Shown here: piece by piece, positions 1 to 12,236 of the stretch
Layout: every line of letters starts with the position of its first letter
Numbering within the stretch: the first letter of the stretch is position 1
Source: Tetracladium setigerum
Lineage: Eukaryota; Ascomycota; Leotiomycetes; Helotiales
DNA: 64,000 nt
Assembly (NCBI GenBank): GCA_031472005.1
Contig: PZJY01000003.1
Location: 3,364,975-3,428,974, forward strand
Reading direction: 5' to 3'
Made by a program: the position numbers and the translations under genes
Notes under the pieces: model-generated
Databases searched by the model: none
What the model saw: the letters and a program-made list of their open reading frames with translations, nothing else
Told to the model about the DNA's origin: nothing

Positions 1-11
1 TACGATGATAG

Positions 12-19
12 TATATAAA
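12..19 (+). promoter_or_regulatory. TATA box of the tannase gene
   Basis: A TATATAAA-type element lies about 120 bases upstream of the start codon at 138, a normal position for a fungal TATA promoter. Confidence 0.5.
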
Positions 20-137
20 CGAGTAGCAGAGAAGCGCTTGGGCTGAACAGGGCTTCTGGTCTATTCTTTCATTTGCATTTCAGATTCAAGCAACATCTCT
101 GTTTTCCACACTCTTTCACCTGGCGATCTCCATCAAT

Positions 138-2185
138 ATGCGTCAGACTTCAAGCGCAGTTGTTGCGACATTCGCAGCTCTCGCAGCGAATGTCAGTGCC
201 ACTTCTCTTTCCGACCTCTGCACAGTCGCAAATGTTCGGGCTGCCCTACCTACAAATGGGACCTTGTTAGGTAGGTTTCAAGCTCGAAGCTTCAATATAC
301 CATGCGATCCAATGCATTCTATTGCCCCATTGAATGTCTAAGATACCCTGCAATACAAAAAGTATTACTGACCTCGAGAAATCCACCAGGTATCGACTTG
401 AACCCATCAGCAGTAACAGCTAGCGCTGTCTATAATGCGACCACCGGCATGGGAAGCACCACCGCTTATACATATTGCAACGTGACCGTGTCGTACACGC
501 ACACCGGGAAGGGTGATTCGGTTGTCGTCAAATATGCTTTCCCAAGCCCTTCTGACTTCAAAAATCGTTTCTACGTTGGTGGTGGGGGTGGATTTTCTCT
601 TTCCAGTGATGCTACTGGCGGTCTTGCCTATGGCGCTGTTGGCGGAGCTACGAGTGCTGGTTATGATGCGTTTGACTACAGTTACGACGAGGTGGTTCTG
701 TATGGAAATGGATCTATCAACTGGGATGCGACGGTCATGTTTGGTTATCAAGCGCTTGGAGAGATGACTCTTTTGGGAAAGCCGCTAACAAGAGGGTTTT
801 ATGGCTTGTCTGATGATGCCAAGGTTTACACCTACTTTGGTATGTCTTTTTTCCACCCACCTCATTGTTTAATTCTCCATGCTGATCTATCTGCAGAGGG
901 CTGTAGTGACGGAGGCAGAGAGGGAATGAGCCAAGTCCAACGCTATGGAGCAGAATATGATGGCGCTATTACGGGTGCTCCAGCTTTCCGCTTTGCACAG
1001 CAACAAGTACATCACGTGTTTCCAGCCACTGTGGAGCAGGTCACCGGCTTTCTTCCACCACCATGCGAGCTGGCACAAATTGTGAACTCTACAATTGCCG
1101 CTTGCGATCCTCTAGACGGAAGAACAGATGGTGTTGTCGGTCGAACAGATCTATGCAAGATCAACTTCAATCTTAGCTCGATCATTGGTGAATCTTATTA
1201 CTGTGCTGCCAAGACTAGGTATGTTAATCCTCAGATTTACAACACTTCACCAGTCCAAATCTATACGTGTCTTGCAAGCAAATTATTACAAGTCTTTGAT
1301 AATCTTTGCACGCAATAAACTGATTGATGTAATAGTTCTTCTCTTGGTTTTGGCTTCAGCAAGCGTGCAGCTGGTAGCACAAGTAGCACCACGCCCGCTC
1401 AAAATGGAACCGTCACTGCGGAAGGCGTCGCTGTTGCTCAGGCTATTTATGATGGCCTTCATAATTCCAAGGGCGAACGTGCATACCTATCTTGGCAGAT
1501 TGCCTCTGACCTGAGTGATGGAAACACAGTTTACAACAACGACACTGGTTCATGGGAAATAAGCATCCCTTCTACGGGAGGAGAATATATCACCAAGTTT
1601 GTCCAACTGCTGGACCTTGATAATCTCTCCGACCTCGATAATGTCACATACGACACCCTGGTAGAATGGATGAATATTGGTTTTGTGAGGTATTGGGACA
1701 GTCTTCAAACCACCGTGCCAGACCTTACTACATTTCAATCTTCCGGGGGCAAATTGCTACATTACCATGGAGAATCAGATCCAAGTATCCCGTCTGGTTC
1801 ATCAGTTCATTACTGGCAATCAGTTCGCTCCATCATGTACAGCGACCTCGCAGCAGAAGAAAGTCTCTCGGCACTCGAAGATTGGTATCAATTCTACCTT
1901 ATTCCCGGGGCCGCTCACTGCGGATCCAATTCTCTCCAACCTGGCCCATATCCCAAAGACAATATGGCAACTATAATCGATTGGGTTGAGAATGGGATAA
2001 AGCCATCTCGTCTCAATGCCACAGTTTCTTCTGGTACTTATGAAGGCGAGGTGCAGAAGCTTTGCCAATGGCCAACCCGCCCACTTTGGCAGGGCAACAG
2101 TTCCACATTTGATTGTGTTAACGATGAGGCATCAATTGATAGTTGGACTTACACTTTTGATGCATTCAAGCTCCCTGTCTACTAG
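138..2185 (+). CDS. Secreted tannase / feruloyl esterase family protein
   Basis: Four exons (138-270, 390-839, 897-1218, 1360-2185) join in frame to 576 residues; all three introns have GT..AG ends. The N-terminus is a hydrophobic signal peptide, so the enzyme is secreted. The fungal tannase/feruloyl esterase family hydrolyses ester bonds of gallate or ferulate in plant material. The nucleophile motif GCSDGGREG places the catalytic Ser at about residue 198. The charge-relay Asp is in GESDP (about 442) and the His in AAHC (about 488). The Cys beside the Ser and the Cys after the His form the disulfide known in this family. Several NxS/T sites fit glycosylation. Length is typical. Substrate (tannin or feruloylated pectin/xylan) cannot be decided from sequence. 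It fits with the rhamnogalacturonan lyase at 19123 as a plant-cell-wall enzyme. Confidence 0.92.
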
Positions 2186-2335
2186 ACGGGTATCAAAGTA
2201 CAGGTCATTGAGTCGTCTGACTCTGAAGTGGACCAGCCCTTGCCACCTACTAAACATTTTTATAAACTCTAAATTTGAGTTTTCTGAAAAACAGACAATA
2301 CAATCATTACATCTCTTCAATAAAATATTGGCTCT

Positions 2336-2860
2336 CTATTCAGTCTCTATAGCAGGACTGGTTGTGCCCGGAACTTGAGGGGCCACTCTCGTATTCGAGA
2401 ATCTGGGAGGGGTGGAATACGATAGCACCAGACATACGATGAAGATGAGGTTTGCGTAACATTTGTTGGGCTTCGAAGTCCGAGAGCTGGATAGCAGTCG
2501 CAAGTTACTGTTGAATTGTATAGGGTTCTCCCTCTGGAAGGCCCATCGGAGAGAGGCAGTGTAAGTAAAGCCTAGGATTTCGTTGATCAAAGTGACCACC
2601 AAGTTGAAGACGAGAGGAAAAGCTCAGGGACGTATCATGGTGTAGAATTGTGGAAAGCTTAGCGTATGGAATGTGCTGTTTCTAGAGCCTAGGTATGCTC
2701 CTATCACCAGCAGAATGATACCCAGAATCCAGGCCACTGCAATGCCGATCACGTATACTCGTCGAGTCCCAAGCCGATGATTGTAGTTCGTGGGAGAGTG
2801 CCCAGTTATGATTGAGATATGCTCCTGCCATCCGCGAAGCTGCTCTTGTGGCATAAGCAC
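2336..2860 (-). pseudogene. Broken fungal transmembrane protein gene
   Basis: One minus-strand reading frame runs from ATG at 2860 to 2336 and is interrupted by a single in-frame TGA at 2624-2626. Before the stop there is a WQEHI..TGHS start and one membrane segment (VIGIAVAWILGIILLVIGAY). After it the frame continues with FPLVFN..NEILGFTYTASLRWAF and a second hydrophobic stretch. From memory this is the N-terminal part of an uncharacterised family of fungal multi-pass proteins that are normally several hundred residues long, so the C-terminus is also missing. The stop lies where the family has Arg (CGA to TGA would be one C-to-T change). A two-exon short gene is less likely because both halves are in one frame. 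Confidence 0.6.
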
Positions 2861-4070
2861 TCGGCGTTAGTTAATTCGGACATCACGATCGCTTTTCATT
2901 TGTACCAAGTATCTTGAAGGCGAAGAATGTCAAATTCTGCTCTATATATTTCTTGGCCCGATATTTAAGGTCCGCTGCCTTTACTTTCGATGGCTTGAGG
3001 CTGAATCTTTAGCGTTTGTACGCGGCACATTTCTTGGCCAGTTAACCGAGATTCTAGGGTCTATTTACTTTGAAATAACTCATCTCGTACAGCCTTTGAT
3101 GTCACATTGACAAGTCCATGTGACTGAGAGCCATGAGGAGCCACAAAGTTTGAAATAAAGTCGGTCGCAGTCAACGATCACCTACCTTAGGCTATGGAGC
3201 CGTCTTTACCTTCTGAGTGGCAGCGAAACGCAGAACACGGTTATGCCAGCAATAATTTTAACTCACAGTAAATACTTTGTTTTCTGCAATTAAACTACCT
3301 ATTAGCTCAAAATCGAAACTCTTCGTATCAGGAGTGCATTCAAGACGCAGCTAAAGTGCGGAAATATTATATCCCCTTTTTTGCTCGCAAAACTGGCCTG
3401 GTTCTAGTAACTTCAAGAATATCACTTCGTCAACATAGAGCCGATTCAAATAGGCTTCTGAATTTCGCACAGAAATATCCCAGAGTATGTATGCAAATTT
3501 AATGGATCAACCGCATAAGCATCATCCAATCGATCACACCAAGACGGAGATCAAGCTCATTCGTATCAACTGATTGTGCTAGAACCCCCTTTTTCACTCG
3601 GAATCCCATCCATAATACCAAAGTCGGCTTGGGACAGGCCGAATTATTTTCCCATGAAAACCATTGGCTTGGATGTGCCGAGTGGGTCAGGCCGACTTTG
3701 CCCGATGGAGACATCATACTTGCACAACCGAGAGGCCTGATTGGGTTGACTACTGTCACGCTAAGTCATGGCTATATGGTATCAAGCAGGGCAGTAGCAG
3801 TTGCTCTGTGTAGTAGGGTTTTATGCTTAGAAATGGCATCACCTACCTCATTGACATCAATCAAGGTCCATACCTCAAATCCATCGCAGTGTCTATAAAC
3901 GCTTCGCTTATGGTCACATAACACTCTTAATTTATGCACATTGAATTGTAATTATAATTAGTGTAAGATCTGCAATAATATGAGCGCATGCCCATCTAGT
4001 CCCGTCTACACAGCTGACTGCTCCCCGACCCGAAAGAAGCCTGAAAAGGCGTGAATGAAGGAAGGTCTAG
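2861..4070. other. Intergenic, no gene seen
   Basis: No convincing coding sequence. Overlapping open frames on both strands around 3499-3898 look like chance. They cover an imperfect inverted repeat (arms 3619-3630 and 3689-3700) that contains a CGG-N11-CCG arrangement at 3625-3641. Confidence 0.5.
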
Positions 4071-5012
4071 TTACAATAAGGCCAATGCAACAACGCCAAA
4101 GAACAACGTGCCGAGTGTGTAAGTTGGCACAGTAGCTAGCATGTTTCCCGAATTTGCGGACTGTGAAGGCGTGGGAGTAGCCACGGTCGGAGAGGAGCTC
4201 GTTACAGTATTCGAGACAGCCTGTGCTGGAGTGGAAGAGACGGTAGCCACATCAGACACCAAGGTGGAAGTAGTACGAGTAGTGTGTGAAGACATAGTCA
4301 TAGCGGCTCGTGAAATCGTTGTCGACGAGGTGGCCACACTTTCCTCACTACTACTATTTTGAGCCTTCTCAAAGCTATCGACATCATCTCCATACCACGT
4401 ACTCCACAGCGGGGCAGTCACTCCCTCGCAAGATGTTATGCACTCATACGTCTTCTTGTAGGCCGTGAAGCCTTCCTTAGCCGTCGACTGCCACTGTGGG
4501 TAGAGCTCATCATTACATTTGCGCACGCACGCAAATGCCGTGCAAGGGATGTAATCAGCGACCCCGATCCCGTGACCGTCTAGTTCGGCCTTCCCCCACT
4601 CCCCCGTTGCACCTTTAAGGTCAAAATCATTGCTGTACTGGAACCCGGATGGGCCATCCTTGTACGGGTCCTCGTTGTACTCCTGGGTTGAGAGTCGGTA
4701 AATGCTTCGGGGCCCTACAGAGACGGGAACTTGGATCGTGAGAGTCTCAACGTCGATGAGGGTGTTGTTGGCAAGGACACATACAGGACCTGTTCCCCAG
4801 CCGGGTGGGGTTGTCGCGAGGTAAATTCTAAAGTGGGTAAAGCCGGCATCGAAGGATTTGCGACCGGTGGAAAGATCATTGATTATAGTGACCTTGAAGT
4901 CTTTTCCTGCGTTAACGCTCCATGGGACTTGAATGTCTTCAAATGCGAAGCTGCTGGGGACCAGAAGTGGGAGGATAAAAAGGAGCGTGGTTTTGAGAAT
5001 TGAAATGACCAT
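4071..5012 (-). CDS. GPI-anchored Ser/Thr-rich surface protein, uncharacterised
   Basis: A single-exon gene of 313 residues. It starts with a clear signal peptide (about 1-23, ending SSFAFED). A folded domain of about 200 residues follows, with paired cysteines (CTAFACVRKC, CITSC) and tryptophans. A Ser/Thr-rich stalk runs from about 220 to 290. The C-terminus is hydrophobic (TLGTLFFGVVALALL) after small residues (SANSG), as expected for a GPI-attachment signal. The protein is therefore probably exported and held at the plasma membrane or wall. I do not recognise the ectodomain. No cell-wall-enzyme catalytic motif is visible. Confidence 0.85.
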   Translation of the reverse strand: MVISILKTTLLFILPLLVPSSFAFEDIQVPWSVNAGKDFKVTIINDLSTGRKSFDAGFTHFRIYLATTPPGWGTGPVCVLANNTLIDVETLTIQVPVSVGPRSIYRLSTQEYNEDPYKDGPSGFQYSNDFDLKGATGEWGKAELDGHGIGVADYIPCTAFACVRKCNDELYPQWQSTAKEGFTAYKKTYECITSCEGVTAPLWSTWYGDDVDSFEKAQNSSSEESVATSSTTISRAAMTMSSHTTRTTSTLVSDVATVSSTPAQAVSNTVTSSSPTVATPTPSQSANSGNMLATVPTYTLGTLFFGVVALALL

Positions 5013-5720
5013 TTTTTGAAATGAGTGTATGATAGTAAATGGCTATCTGAATGATGGCGGACTTGAGTGAAGGAGTGAAAAGGGATGTGAACATTCAGTT
5101 GAGGGAACTTAGGAATCGTCGAGAAATTCCCTTTCCTATATTGATGCGCTCGGATAGTGTTGCCGTGATGTATATGACCGTTTTGGGCCAAATCCCAATT
5201 TTAAATGTTCCTGTACACGGTGAACACGTGATCATACTGTCAGTCAGTCGTACGTTTTTGGGCGAGTGCCTATCACAAATTTCTATATTTGGTACGGCCG
5301 TGTACTCCATAAAATTTTCTGGCGGTAATTGTCTACGGCACAGTCCAGCCTTGGCATCCCTAACTTGGCGATCTTTTGAACCAACAGAGCAGAAGGAACA
5401 ATGGTACTAGTTTGCCAAGACTTGCTATTAACCTAACGGGCTGAACATATGACTTTAACATATGTAAAAGCTTCCTCACAATAAGATTTTTTGTGATTTA
5501 ATATACTTCAACTCGATCAACATAGCTACTTGAGCTTGCTTCCGCGGTGGGCTCCTCCAGACTTCTCACTTGAAACATAAAAAGGACCCGAAAGACAGCC
5601 GTCGCTGTGCGGACAGCCGTTCCCTTTACACGATACCACGGCCTTTCGCCTCTGTGTTTATTCACAATATAAAACTTGCAATCATAAACTAAACTTTATA
5701 TTCACTCGCGACTATTTCGA
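5013..5720. other. Intergenic, no gene seen
   Basis: Holds the upstream region of the GPI-protein gene and the downstream end of the NmrA-like gene. Open frames here are shadows with no signature. Confidence 0.5.
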
Positions 5721-6813
5721 TCAGTTGGAGGGTGCGTTCGTGAGTATCGTCTCTACGACCTTCTCCACGCTTTCCCCTTTCAAGCCAAGACGATCATTCC
5801 AGATGCCACCCTCAACATGTGTATGATCTTCCAAGGCTTCTTTGCCAAGAACAGCAGCTTGAATTAGAATACCTGCGCCCTCAACAACATTGCCTTCACC
5901 GAGCTTCTGAAATGCCACAGCTCTGAGATCCTCCGATTTCGCCTCCACGATATTCCACTTCTGCCCAGTGACTTTCTCAACGGCGGCAAGGACTTCCATC
6001 TGTGTGGTGTTAAATGATTCCACAAAGACTAACTTGTTGGCAGTCTCATCGGCATGCTGGAGAATAGCAATAAGAGCTCGGCTGATTTGTCCGCTAGTTG
6101 AGGTACTAAATTTAGTCTTTCCACCATCAACGATCGTGACAGTCTTAGTCCTGGCGTCAAAACCGGTGAGACCCAAGAAGAACGTCTAGCATCAAAGTCA
6201 GATTGATACGCCTTGAATTTGGCAGTGATTGGCACGAACCCAGTCGAAAAACGGTCCAGTTATTAGCCCTGTCCAGCTGATGACATCTTCCTTAGAAGCC
6301 AAGAGGTCCAGATACTTCTTCTTGCCTTCAAATAGCGGGACGGCAGCAAGCACATTTGGGTTCTGTTATATTGTTTAGCATCATATTTAGGGGAAAAAGT
6401 TACAGAAGCTAATACGTACCGTGGAATCAGAACCATACTCGCTAGGAATGAATCGCTTCACTCCTGCGGCAATGGCGGCATCGATAACGATAGCCTGATC
6501 GGCAAGAGCTACAATAGGCAGCATACTAATCACAGCATCTTTCCCTTTAAATGCATCTATAAGCGACTTCAAAGTGAAATCACTCCTTGCAACTTGGACG
6601 GCACTAGGAAAAGTGGCGTTTGAAGATTCCCGAATGACGACTGTGACTTTGATGTCGGTTTTGACGAGATCTGGGAGGACTAGCCCGCCCAAGTTTCCAC
6701 TCGCCTAAATAATTGTGTGTCAAATCAGATTCTGCCCTGAAAGAGAAGCATGTGACAAATTGTGCTAGAAATTCTTGACGTACCCCGACGATGGCAATAT
6801 TCTTGAAAGACAT
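5721..6813 (-). CDS. NmrA-like / isoflavone-reductase-like NAD(P)-dependent oxidoreductase
   Basis: Four exons (6784-6813, 6420-6704, 6240-6362, 5721-6185) join in frame to 300 residues; introns are 79, 57 and 54 nt with GT..AG ends. The first splice rebuilds the dinucleotide-binding turn IVGASGNLGG (about residues 8-17), followed by a Rossmann pattern. Other family marks are KDAVISMLP, AAGVKRFIPSEYGSD, SWTGLITGPFFDW and a late KTVTIVDGG strand. This is the atypical short-chain dehydrogenase group that includes isoflavone and phenylcoumaran benzylic ether reductases and NmrA-like redox sensors. It lacks the YxxxK pair of classical SDRs. It is probably cytosolic and the substrate is unknown. 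No other pathway gene is adjacent. Confidence 0.9.
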
Positions 6814-8293
6814 TTTAGCAATAGAAATTGCGGGAGTTATCCTAAGAAACTGAACAGATTGAATATAGGTGGTTGAGTAAGCAGACTTGTGGTGCTAATG
6901 AGATTAAGGAATTGTTGTAATCGTTCGGGTACATGTAGGTATATATATATCCTTCCTGTGAAGTTTGATAAATACTCTCTGCTAGGCATTCAGAAATCGA
7001 TCGACCCTGCGAGAAAGGTTTCAGCCCATTCGGAGGGTTAGACCTCCCGCCCTCAACTTTCGCGTGAATGTTGTGCCGTATCCGTTCGTCTAGGCGCGCT
7101 AATTGACGTTATCGCTAGTGAGATAACCGTTGGTGACGATTGTGCACTACCCCGACACTTGTGCCACTTGGAATTGAGTTCACATCGACTCTCGATGGAA
7201 CACACAATAGGTTAAACAGAACCATCCAGAAACCACTACTTCTAGACTCTGACTGATACATCACGGAATTACCACTCGGCTGGCAAAGCAGACGGTCTGA
7301 AATTGTGCCATTGCCATGAGTCTCCATGACTCAGGCGCTTTGCGTGTGTAAGGATATCTACATTCCTATCCTGCAGCAGGACGCACATGCCCGATCTGCC
7401 TGTTCCTGAGACATTTCCCATGCTAGCAAAGAGCCGTAGACTAATTCAAAGTATACTTATTAGGCAATGCCTGACATCGATATCCCATTGACCGGCGTCG
7501 CTTGTCACTTTTAGTCCGACAGGAGTATCTGGCCAATCAGAGAGCCGCATTTCGAGACCGGATCATCACCAATTACTTTAAATCTACTCTACAACACCAT
7601 AGTGACTACCAGAAACAAGCATCCTCTTTAGAAAGGTGCACATTGCACTCTTTACAACCCATAATAGACCCCCTTCTCTGTGAAGGACACTGTAAATTAG
7701 GTTAATCTCTTCCAAAGCGATCCTTTGGGGGTCACCCCTTTACACTACTTGCATTCCCCCCTCCACATCATTCTGATAAATGGTCCGAAACCCTCAGATA
7801 TCGTAAGAGCCTTTGCACGAAGAGTTTCATTGAGAATTGGATCAGGTGTGTTGTTGCACAATTACTATATCACCAACCCGTATATATGTGCCCGTTGTCA
7901 AGGCAACACCCCACGCTAAAAGGGGCATGCGGTCGCCCACAACACGCAGATCTGTACCTAGCAGGAAAAGGCGGTTACTTGATCTACTCTTGGCACTACC
8001 GCAAGGCTTGCCCGAAATCACCCCTCGGAGACGGGCCAACTGCCCCTGCGGTCGCTTCTTCGGTTGGGTGCGATGCTTACATTTATTAAGGTTTCGCAAG
8101 TCATCACGATCGATCAGTTATCCTTTTACTATTACCTAGCCTAGAATAGCGTCACTCCTCGTAATTTTCCACATATACATCGTCTTTACCTCTCCATAGC
8201 TTCGATCAACGCCTGCAGATATTGATATCACCCGCACGCTGAAATTATCATTGTTGAATCGCCAACCGTTTCCAAAGTCTTCAAATTCTCTCA
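6814..8293. other. Intergenic, no gene seen
   Basis: About 1.5 kb without a supported gene. Several short frames overlap on both strands near 7840-8140 with no recognisable domain. A TATATATATA run at 6942-6951 lies about 130 bases upstream of the NmrA-like start. Confidence 0.5.
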
Positions 8294-8886
8294 ATGATGG
8301 AGCCTATCATTACCCGTACAAGGATCTCAGCATCCCCAGAAGTCGTTCGCGCAAAAGTGAGTGGAAGACGAGCGTTTTGTTCTACTTTGAACGTGCTTGT
8401 GCCCGCTTTCATTACACAATCGTCGCCATAGCTGATCGCAGACAAAAGTTCTTAGATTTCCCTGCTTTAGCGATCTACAAACCTACATTTCTACAATCAA
8501 TAACGATAGTAGACCCAAGCAAAACCGCACACGAACTGATTCCTGGCGACAAGCTCCGGTGCGTCCTCGGCGGACGAGTATTAGATGCTACCGTCGCAAC
8601 GAACACCAGTTCTGTATTCTGCTGGACGGGGACTATTATGGGAGTTCTACACGGCAGACATACTTTCCGGTTCGAGAGCTTGGACAACGGCCAAGCGACC
8701 GAGCTTTTCCAAGAAGAGACGTTCACAGGTCTCTTGAGTTGGATGATGGATGACAACTTCCTGGCGAAAAGGGTTGGGCAGAGAACTCTTTTAGTGAAGA
8801 ATTATGATACTTTCAATGCAGAGTTTAAGAATTGGGTGGAATCTCCAAACCGTTCTGGTTTGCCTGTCTCAAGCACGGGAGTATAG
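8294..8886 (+). CDS. SRPBCC (START-like) domain small protein
   Basis: Two exons, 8294-8356 and 8449-8886, give 166 residues. Exon 1 encodes MMEPIITRTRISASPEVVRA, matching the usual first strand of this family. Joining at the acceptor ending 8448 gives VVRAKFLDFPAL, the expected family sequence. That acceptor is AAG rather than CAG; the nearer CAG would break the frame. The body has PGDKLRC, HTFRFE, FQEETFTGLLS and a long C-terminal helix, typical of the SRPBCC hydrophobic-ligand-binding fold (polyketide cyclase/dehydrase superfamily). It has no signal peptide. Ligand and role are unknown. The alternative reading as one uninterrupted 211-residue frame from 8251 lacks the conserved N-terminus. 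Confidence 0.8.
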
Positions 8887-10054
8887 CTGTTGCTGAGGGA
8901 TGTTTTCCTGCACCAGGCGGATTTGCACTTTTTAAGGTTTCTTATATTTGTTCTTTGGGAATTTTTTGGCTTCTTTGGGTATTTTAAACAGTCCTGCGTC
9001 TTACTTTTGCATCAGATTGAAAGTTCGGAGAAATCACATCTATTAGACCATGTCCAGCAGGATCTGAATCGCTGTACTAATAAGCACACATATCTAGGGG
9101 CCATGGTTCCTCTCTCTTGATTTTTGATCCTAATAGGCTGACTGACGGTTGTGACATTTTATTGGTCTTTTTCTTGCCATTCTGACCGTACATAGAAGAC
9201 GACTCACGATTCCTCATGACGGAAGATCTTAGGCTCTGCCATTTTAAAACGTACTCCAAAGTAGCATATTTTCCACTTATTTAATGTGCTCCTTGGTCAA
9301 ATGTTATTCTAGACTATCAAAACTAGAATTTCAGGCAATCAATTGTTTTCAACGTGGCATTCTTTTTAGCAATCGCTAAAACCCCGAGCGCAGGCACCCC
9401 TTGCCCTCGACTGGTAACGTGGCATGGACAGCGCTATTTATAAGCAAGACTATGCAGGGTGCCGTTCATGTGGACTCTAATTTCAGAGTCTTCTGCCCTT
9501 CATTAAAGTCGGAGCAATGGTTGCTCCTCAGCGGACTTTCACGCGTGACCCAACCCGACACTCAAAGACATCACAGCGGGAGACGTGAATTGCAGCTCTT
9601 CGGAGTGGGCCACATTACAAAGTTCCTGTTTTTCTCCATTGATCACTGCATATACTAGCATTCTCTATTGCATGATTTTCATTGTTTTGTTGTTTCCAAC
9701 ACGGGCAATTTATATAGCACGAAATGAGGAAGGCGTTGAGTTGTGGGAGCTTTCAATGAATCACTGTATTATTATGAACATGCACCCCTACAACTTCACT
9801 GCTAACAGCGGCCTCGTACGCTCATAAAAGCAGGTCAATTTGGGTTATTTAAGAAACAGTATTAACAGTGCAAAAAGACACTTATGGCTAAAATGAAATT
9901 TGAATCCTGAACCCATGATTTTCATTTAGTCCATCATAAATAAACATCATGCTTCATTGAACCCAAGCTAGATCTCAAGTTCAAACAATTCCCTTTAAAG
10001 TATGTTTACCAAATTCTGGGATGACCCACGTCGTCCCCTGATTATATTAGCCCT
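8887..10054. other. Intergenic with a dispersed 35-base repeat
   Basis: No supported gene. A short sequence at 9681-9716 recurs at 13181-13216 (see repeat entries). The rest is AT-rich with chance frames. Confidence 0.5.
9681..9716 (+). repeat. Dispersed short repeat, copy 1
   Basis: The first 22 bases, beginning ATTGTTTTGTTGTTTCC, are identical to 13181-13202. The similarity continues through GGCAA and TATATAG with a few differences. Its nature is unknown: it may be the end of a small transposon or a copied promoter fragment. Confidence 0.55.
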
Positions 10055-11720
10055 CTAGGCGAGTCTGTCTGAGTCTGTGTCGGAAGTCTTCTCATCGACA
10101 ACCTTCTTCTCGACACATTCGACCTCTGAAGCCGCTTGCCCATCCACGCTTTGCCACTTGATCTTATCTTCTTGGTAGAATGATAGATAGATGCGCACAG
10201 CTTCCAGAGCAATTGGCATCAAGCCGAAGATGACACACATTACCAGAGGAAATCGGGTGTTGGTTTTGGCTTGCAACTTCTCGCTTGCCACGGTATCGAT
10301 CCAGAGCGTTGAAAAGAATGTGATGCTCTGCATGCTGAACCACAGAAAGCCATCGGTCGCCGGGGTCAGCTCCGCAATCAAGAAGCGCCATGTGGAGTTG
10401 ACGATAGAACCAGACACTTGGTAAATGAACATCACGATCCAGAACTCCCAGGCTTTCTATTGGAATGTCAGTTATTGAACCACAGTCGTTAGGGGAATGC
10501 TCCGCCATCACACGAAGCGGATAAGACTGACCTTTCCACCAAAGTTGTTCTGGTTAGACATGCCAATGGCGCCCCAGACTGCTGGAACTAAAACGAGTGC
10601 ATAACCAAACAAGAGGCACTTCTCTAGGTTGAAGCGGAATTGACGTTGGATGAAATAGTACAAGATGTAGGTGCCGGTGCTCATGAAACCCGAACACACG
10701 GAGTATACTGTTCCTTCGACCTTGCCTGGCATCACCTCCGTGAAGTAAAGCGTGAAGATGCTCCCGAACATGACGAAGACGACAGCTGTATAGATGGTGT
10801 AAGATAACAACAGGTTCAGAGCATTCTTCCGAGTGATGAGAGCTTTGATGGGATAGGCTAGGTCAGAAGCACCCGTCCATTGTCTAGCTGGTAGCCTCGG
10901 CAGTCCATAATAACAAACGACGATACCAATGAGGGTCAGGAATCCCGAAGTTGTGCAGAGAATGAGACCAATAGCGTGACTCTTGGCCGGCACTTGGTAA
11001 GATAGGACGGTCTGAATCGCCTGTGCAACAAGCGAGGCACCTGAGCAGAATGCAATACCCCAGACCGACGTCGTGAACCCATAGCTTCGTCTCGCTGCCG
11101 CGAGGGACACCGCATTAGACTCGACGGTATCGCTGTCATCGCCTGAAGAGCTGCGTTCTGAAAATGTTGTGGGCATACAGTGTATAATGTACACCGGCAC
11201 GAGGAACAAGAAGAGACCCGTTGTGATGCCAACGAGGAGCGAGAGCGTGAAGATTGCATGGTAGTTGGCAACAGTTGCGGCGGTCATCCAATTTGCGGGA
11301 ATTGCGAAGACTGCGAAGACTGCGCAACCCACAATGAAGATAAGGTGTTTGAAATCTGCCGTAAATGCGAAAATGCGTCAGCTCGTGCTTTTCGAAGGGA
11401 CGGAAGGGCATTAACTTACTCGTCAAGTCCCACAAGAAAACTGCCAACACAGACAGAAACGCTCCAAAACCAAAGTTCATGGTCCTCGCCCAGTAATTGA
11501 CCCTTTGGGTGTCAAGTAACTGCCCACCCATCGGTACCATGCAACTTCCTCTCAACATACAAGGTCCTCCATCGACGCCTGTCCCAATCATCATACCCGT
11601 CAATGTCCCCTGGGCGTTGGCGTAGCTATACATGGTGACCATCCAGCCCTCGAGAGCGCATAGGAGGTAGAAGGCATTTCGCGTTGTGTTGCGCTTCCAA
11701 GAAGCGACGGGAGAATACAT
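10055..11720 (-). CDS. Multi-pass membrane transporter, Atg22/MFS-like
   Basis: Three exons (11420-11720, 10532-11355, 10055-10456) give 508 residues; introns are 64 and 75 nt. I chose ATG at 11720 (MYSPVASWKRN), because an upstream in-frame ATG at 11780 adds a segment unlike the family. About twelve hydrophobic segments follow an MFS-like pattern, with a charged loop around residues 185-200 (SERSSSGDDSDTVES) and a long acidic cytosolic tail. The overall layout and the late motif IVNSTWRFLIAELTP recall Atg22-type vacuolar effluxers, which are MFS relatives that export amino acids from the vacuole. The match is distant and the substrate is not predictable. No partner gene lies beside it. Confidence 0.72.
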
Positions 11721-12236
11721 CTTGCAGGGTTGTAGCTTTGCTTCACAAAATACGATTGAATGATCCAAGGATTTCCACATTCCAGGCTGTTGACTGCACG
11801 ATAATCTTGATTGAGCATGGACGGACTACATTATTATACTCATGTATTGCTGAGCAGATTCCAAGCATTTTTGCTCTATTTATGAGCAGCTTTTCCCGCT
11901 TTCGAGCCCAAGAGTATGTGTTGTAGCGGTTGGCGTCTTGGAATGAAGCGATGTTCGACTTGGACGATCTTTAGTTGATAGGAGAATATAGTGGCGGCGC
12001 TAGTTCGAGCAACTTGAGAATGTTCTGCGCGCATATCGACGCAGCTTAGTGATTTGAGGTATATACGTGCAGGACGACTCATGCAGCTAGTTCCCGACGA
12101 TGGATATACGGATATAAGCCTCATACCCTCCATCCCTTACCATCCATACACAACTGCGGATTGATAATCACTCGGTACTGGCTTAGCTCTGCAGACCATG
12201 AATCCGTGAATTATTCATTATTTATTACAGCTATTA
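11721..12236. other. Intergenic, no gene seen
   Basis: Upstream region of the transporter gene. No coding signature on either strand. Confidence 0.5.

Noticed and set aside
3499..3898. Open frames of 86-89 codons on both strands
   Set aside because: They overlap each other, have no recognisable motif and cover an inverted repeat that explains the symmetry.
7837..8139. Three overlapping frames of 67-100 codons
   Set aside because: Open on both strands at once because of base composition; no domain and no start context.
8251..8886. SRPBCC gene as a single 211-residue frame
   Set aside because: Its first 66 residues do not fit the family, whereas a spliced start at 8294 does.
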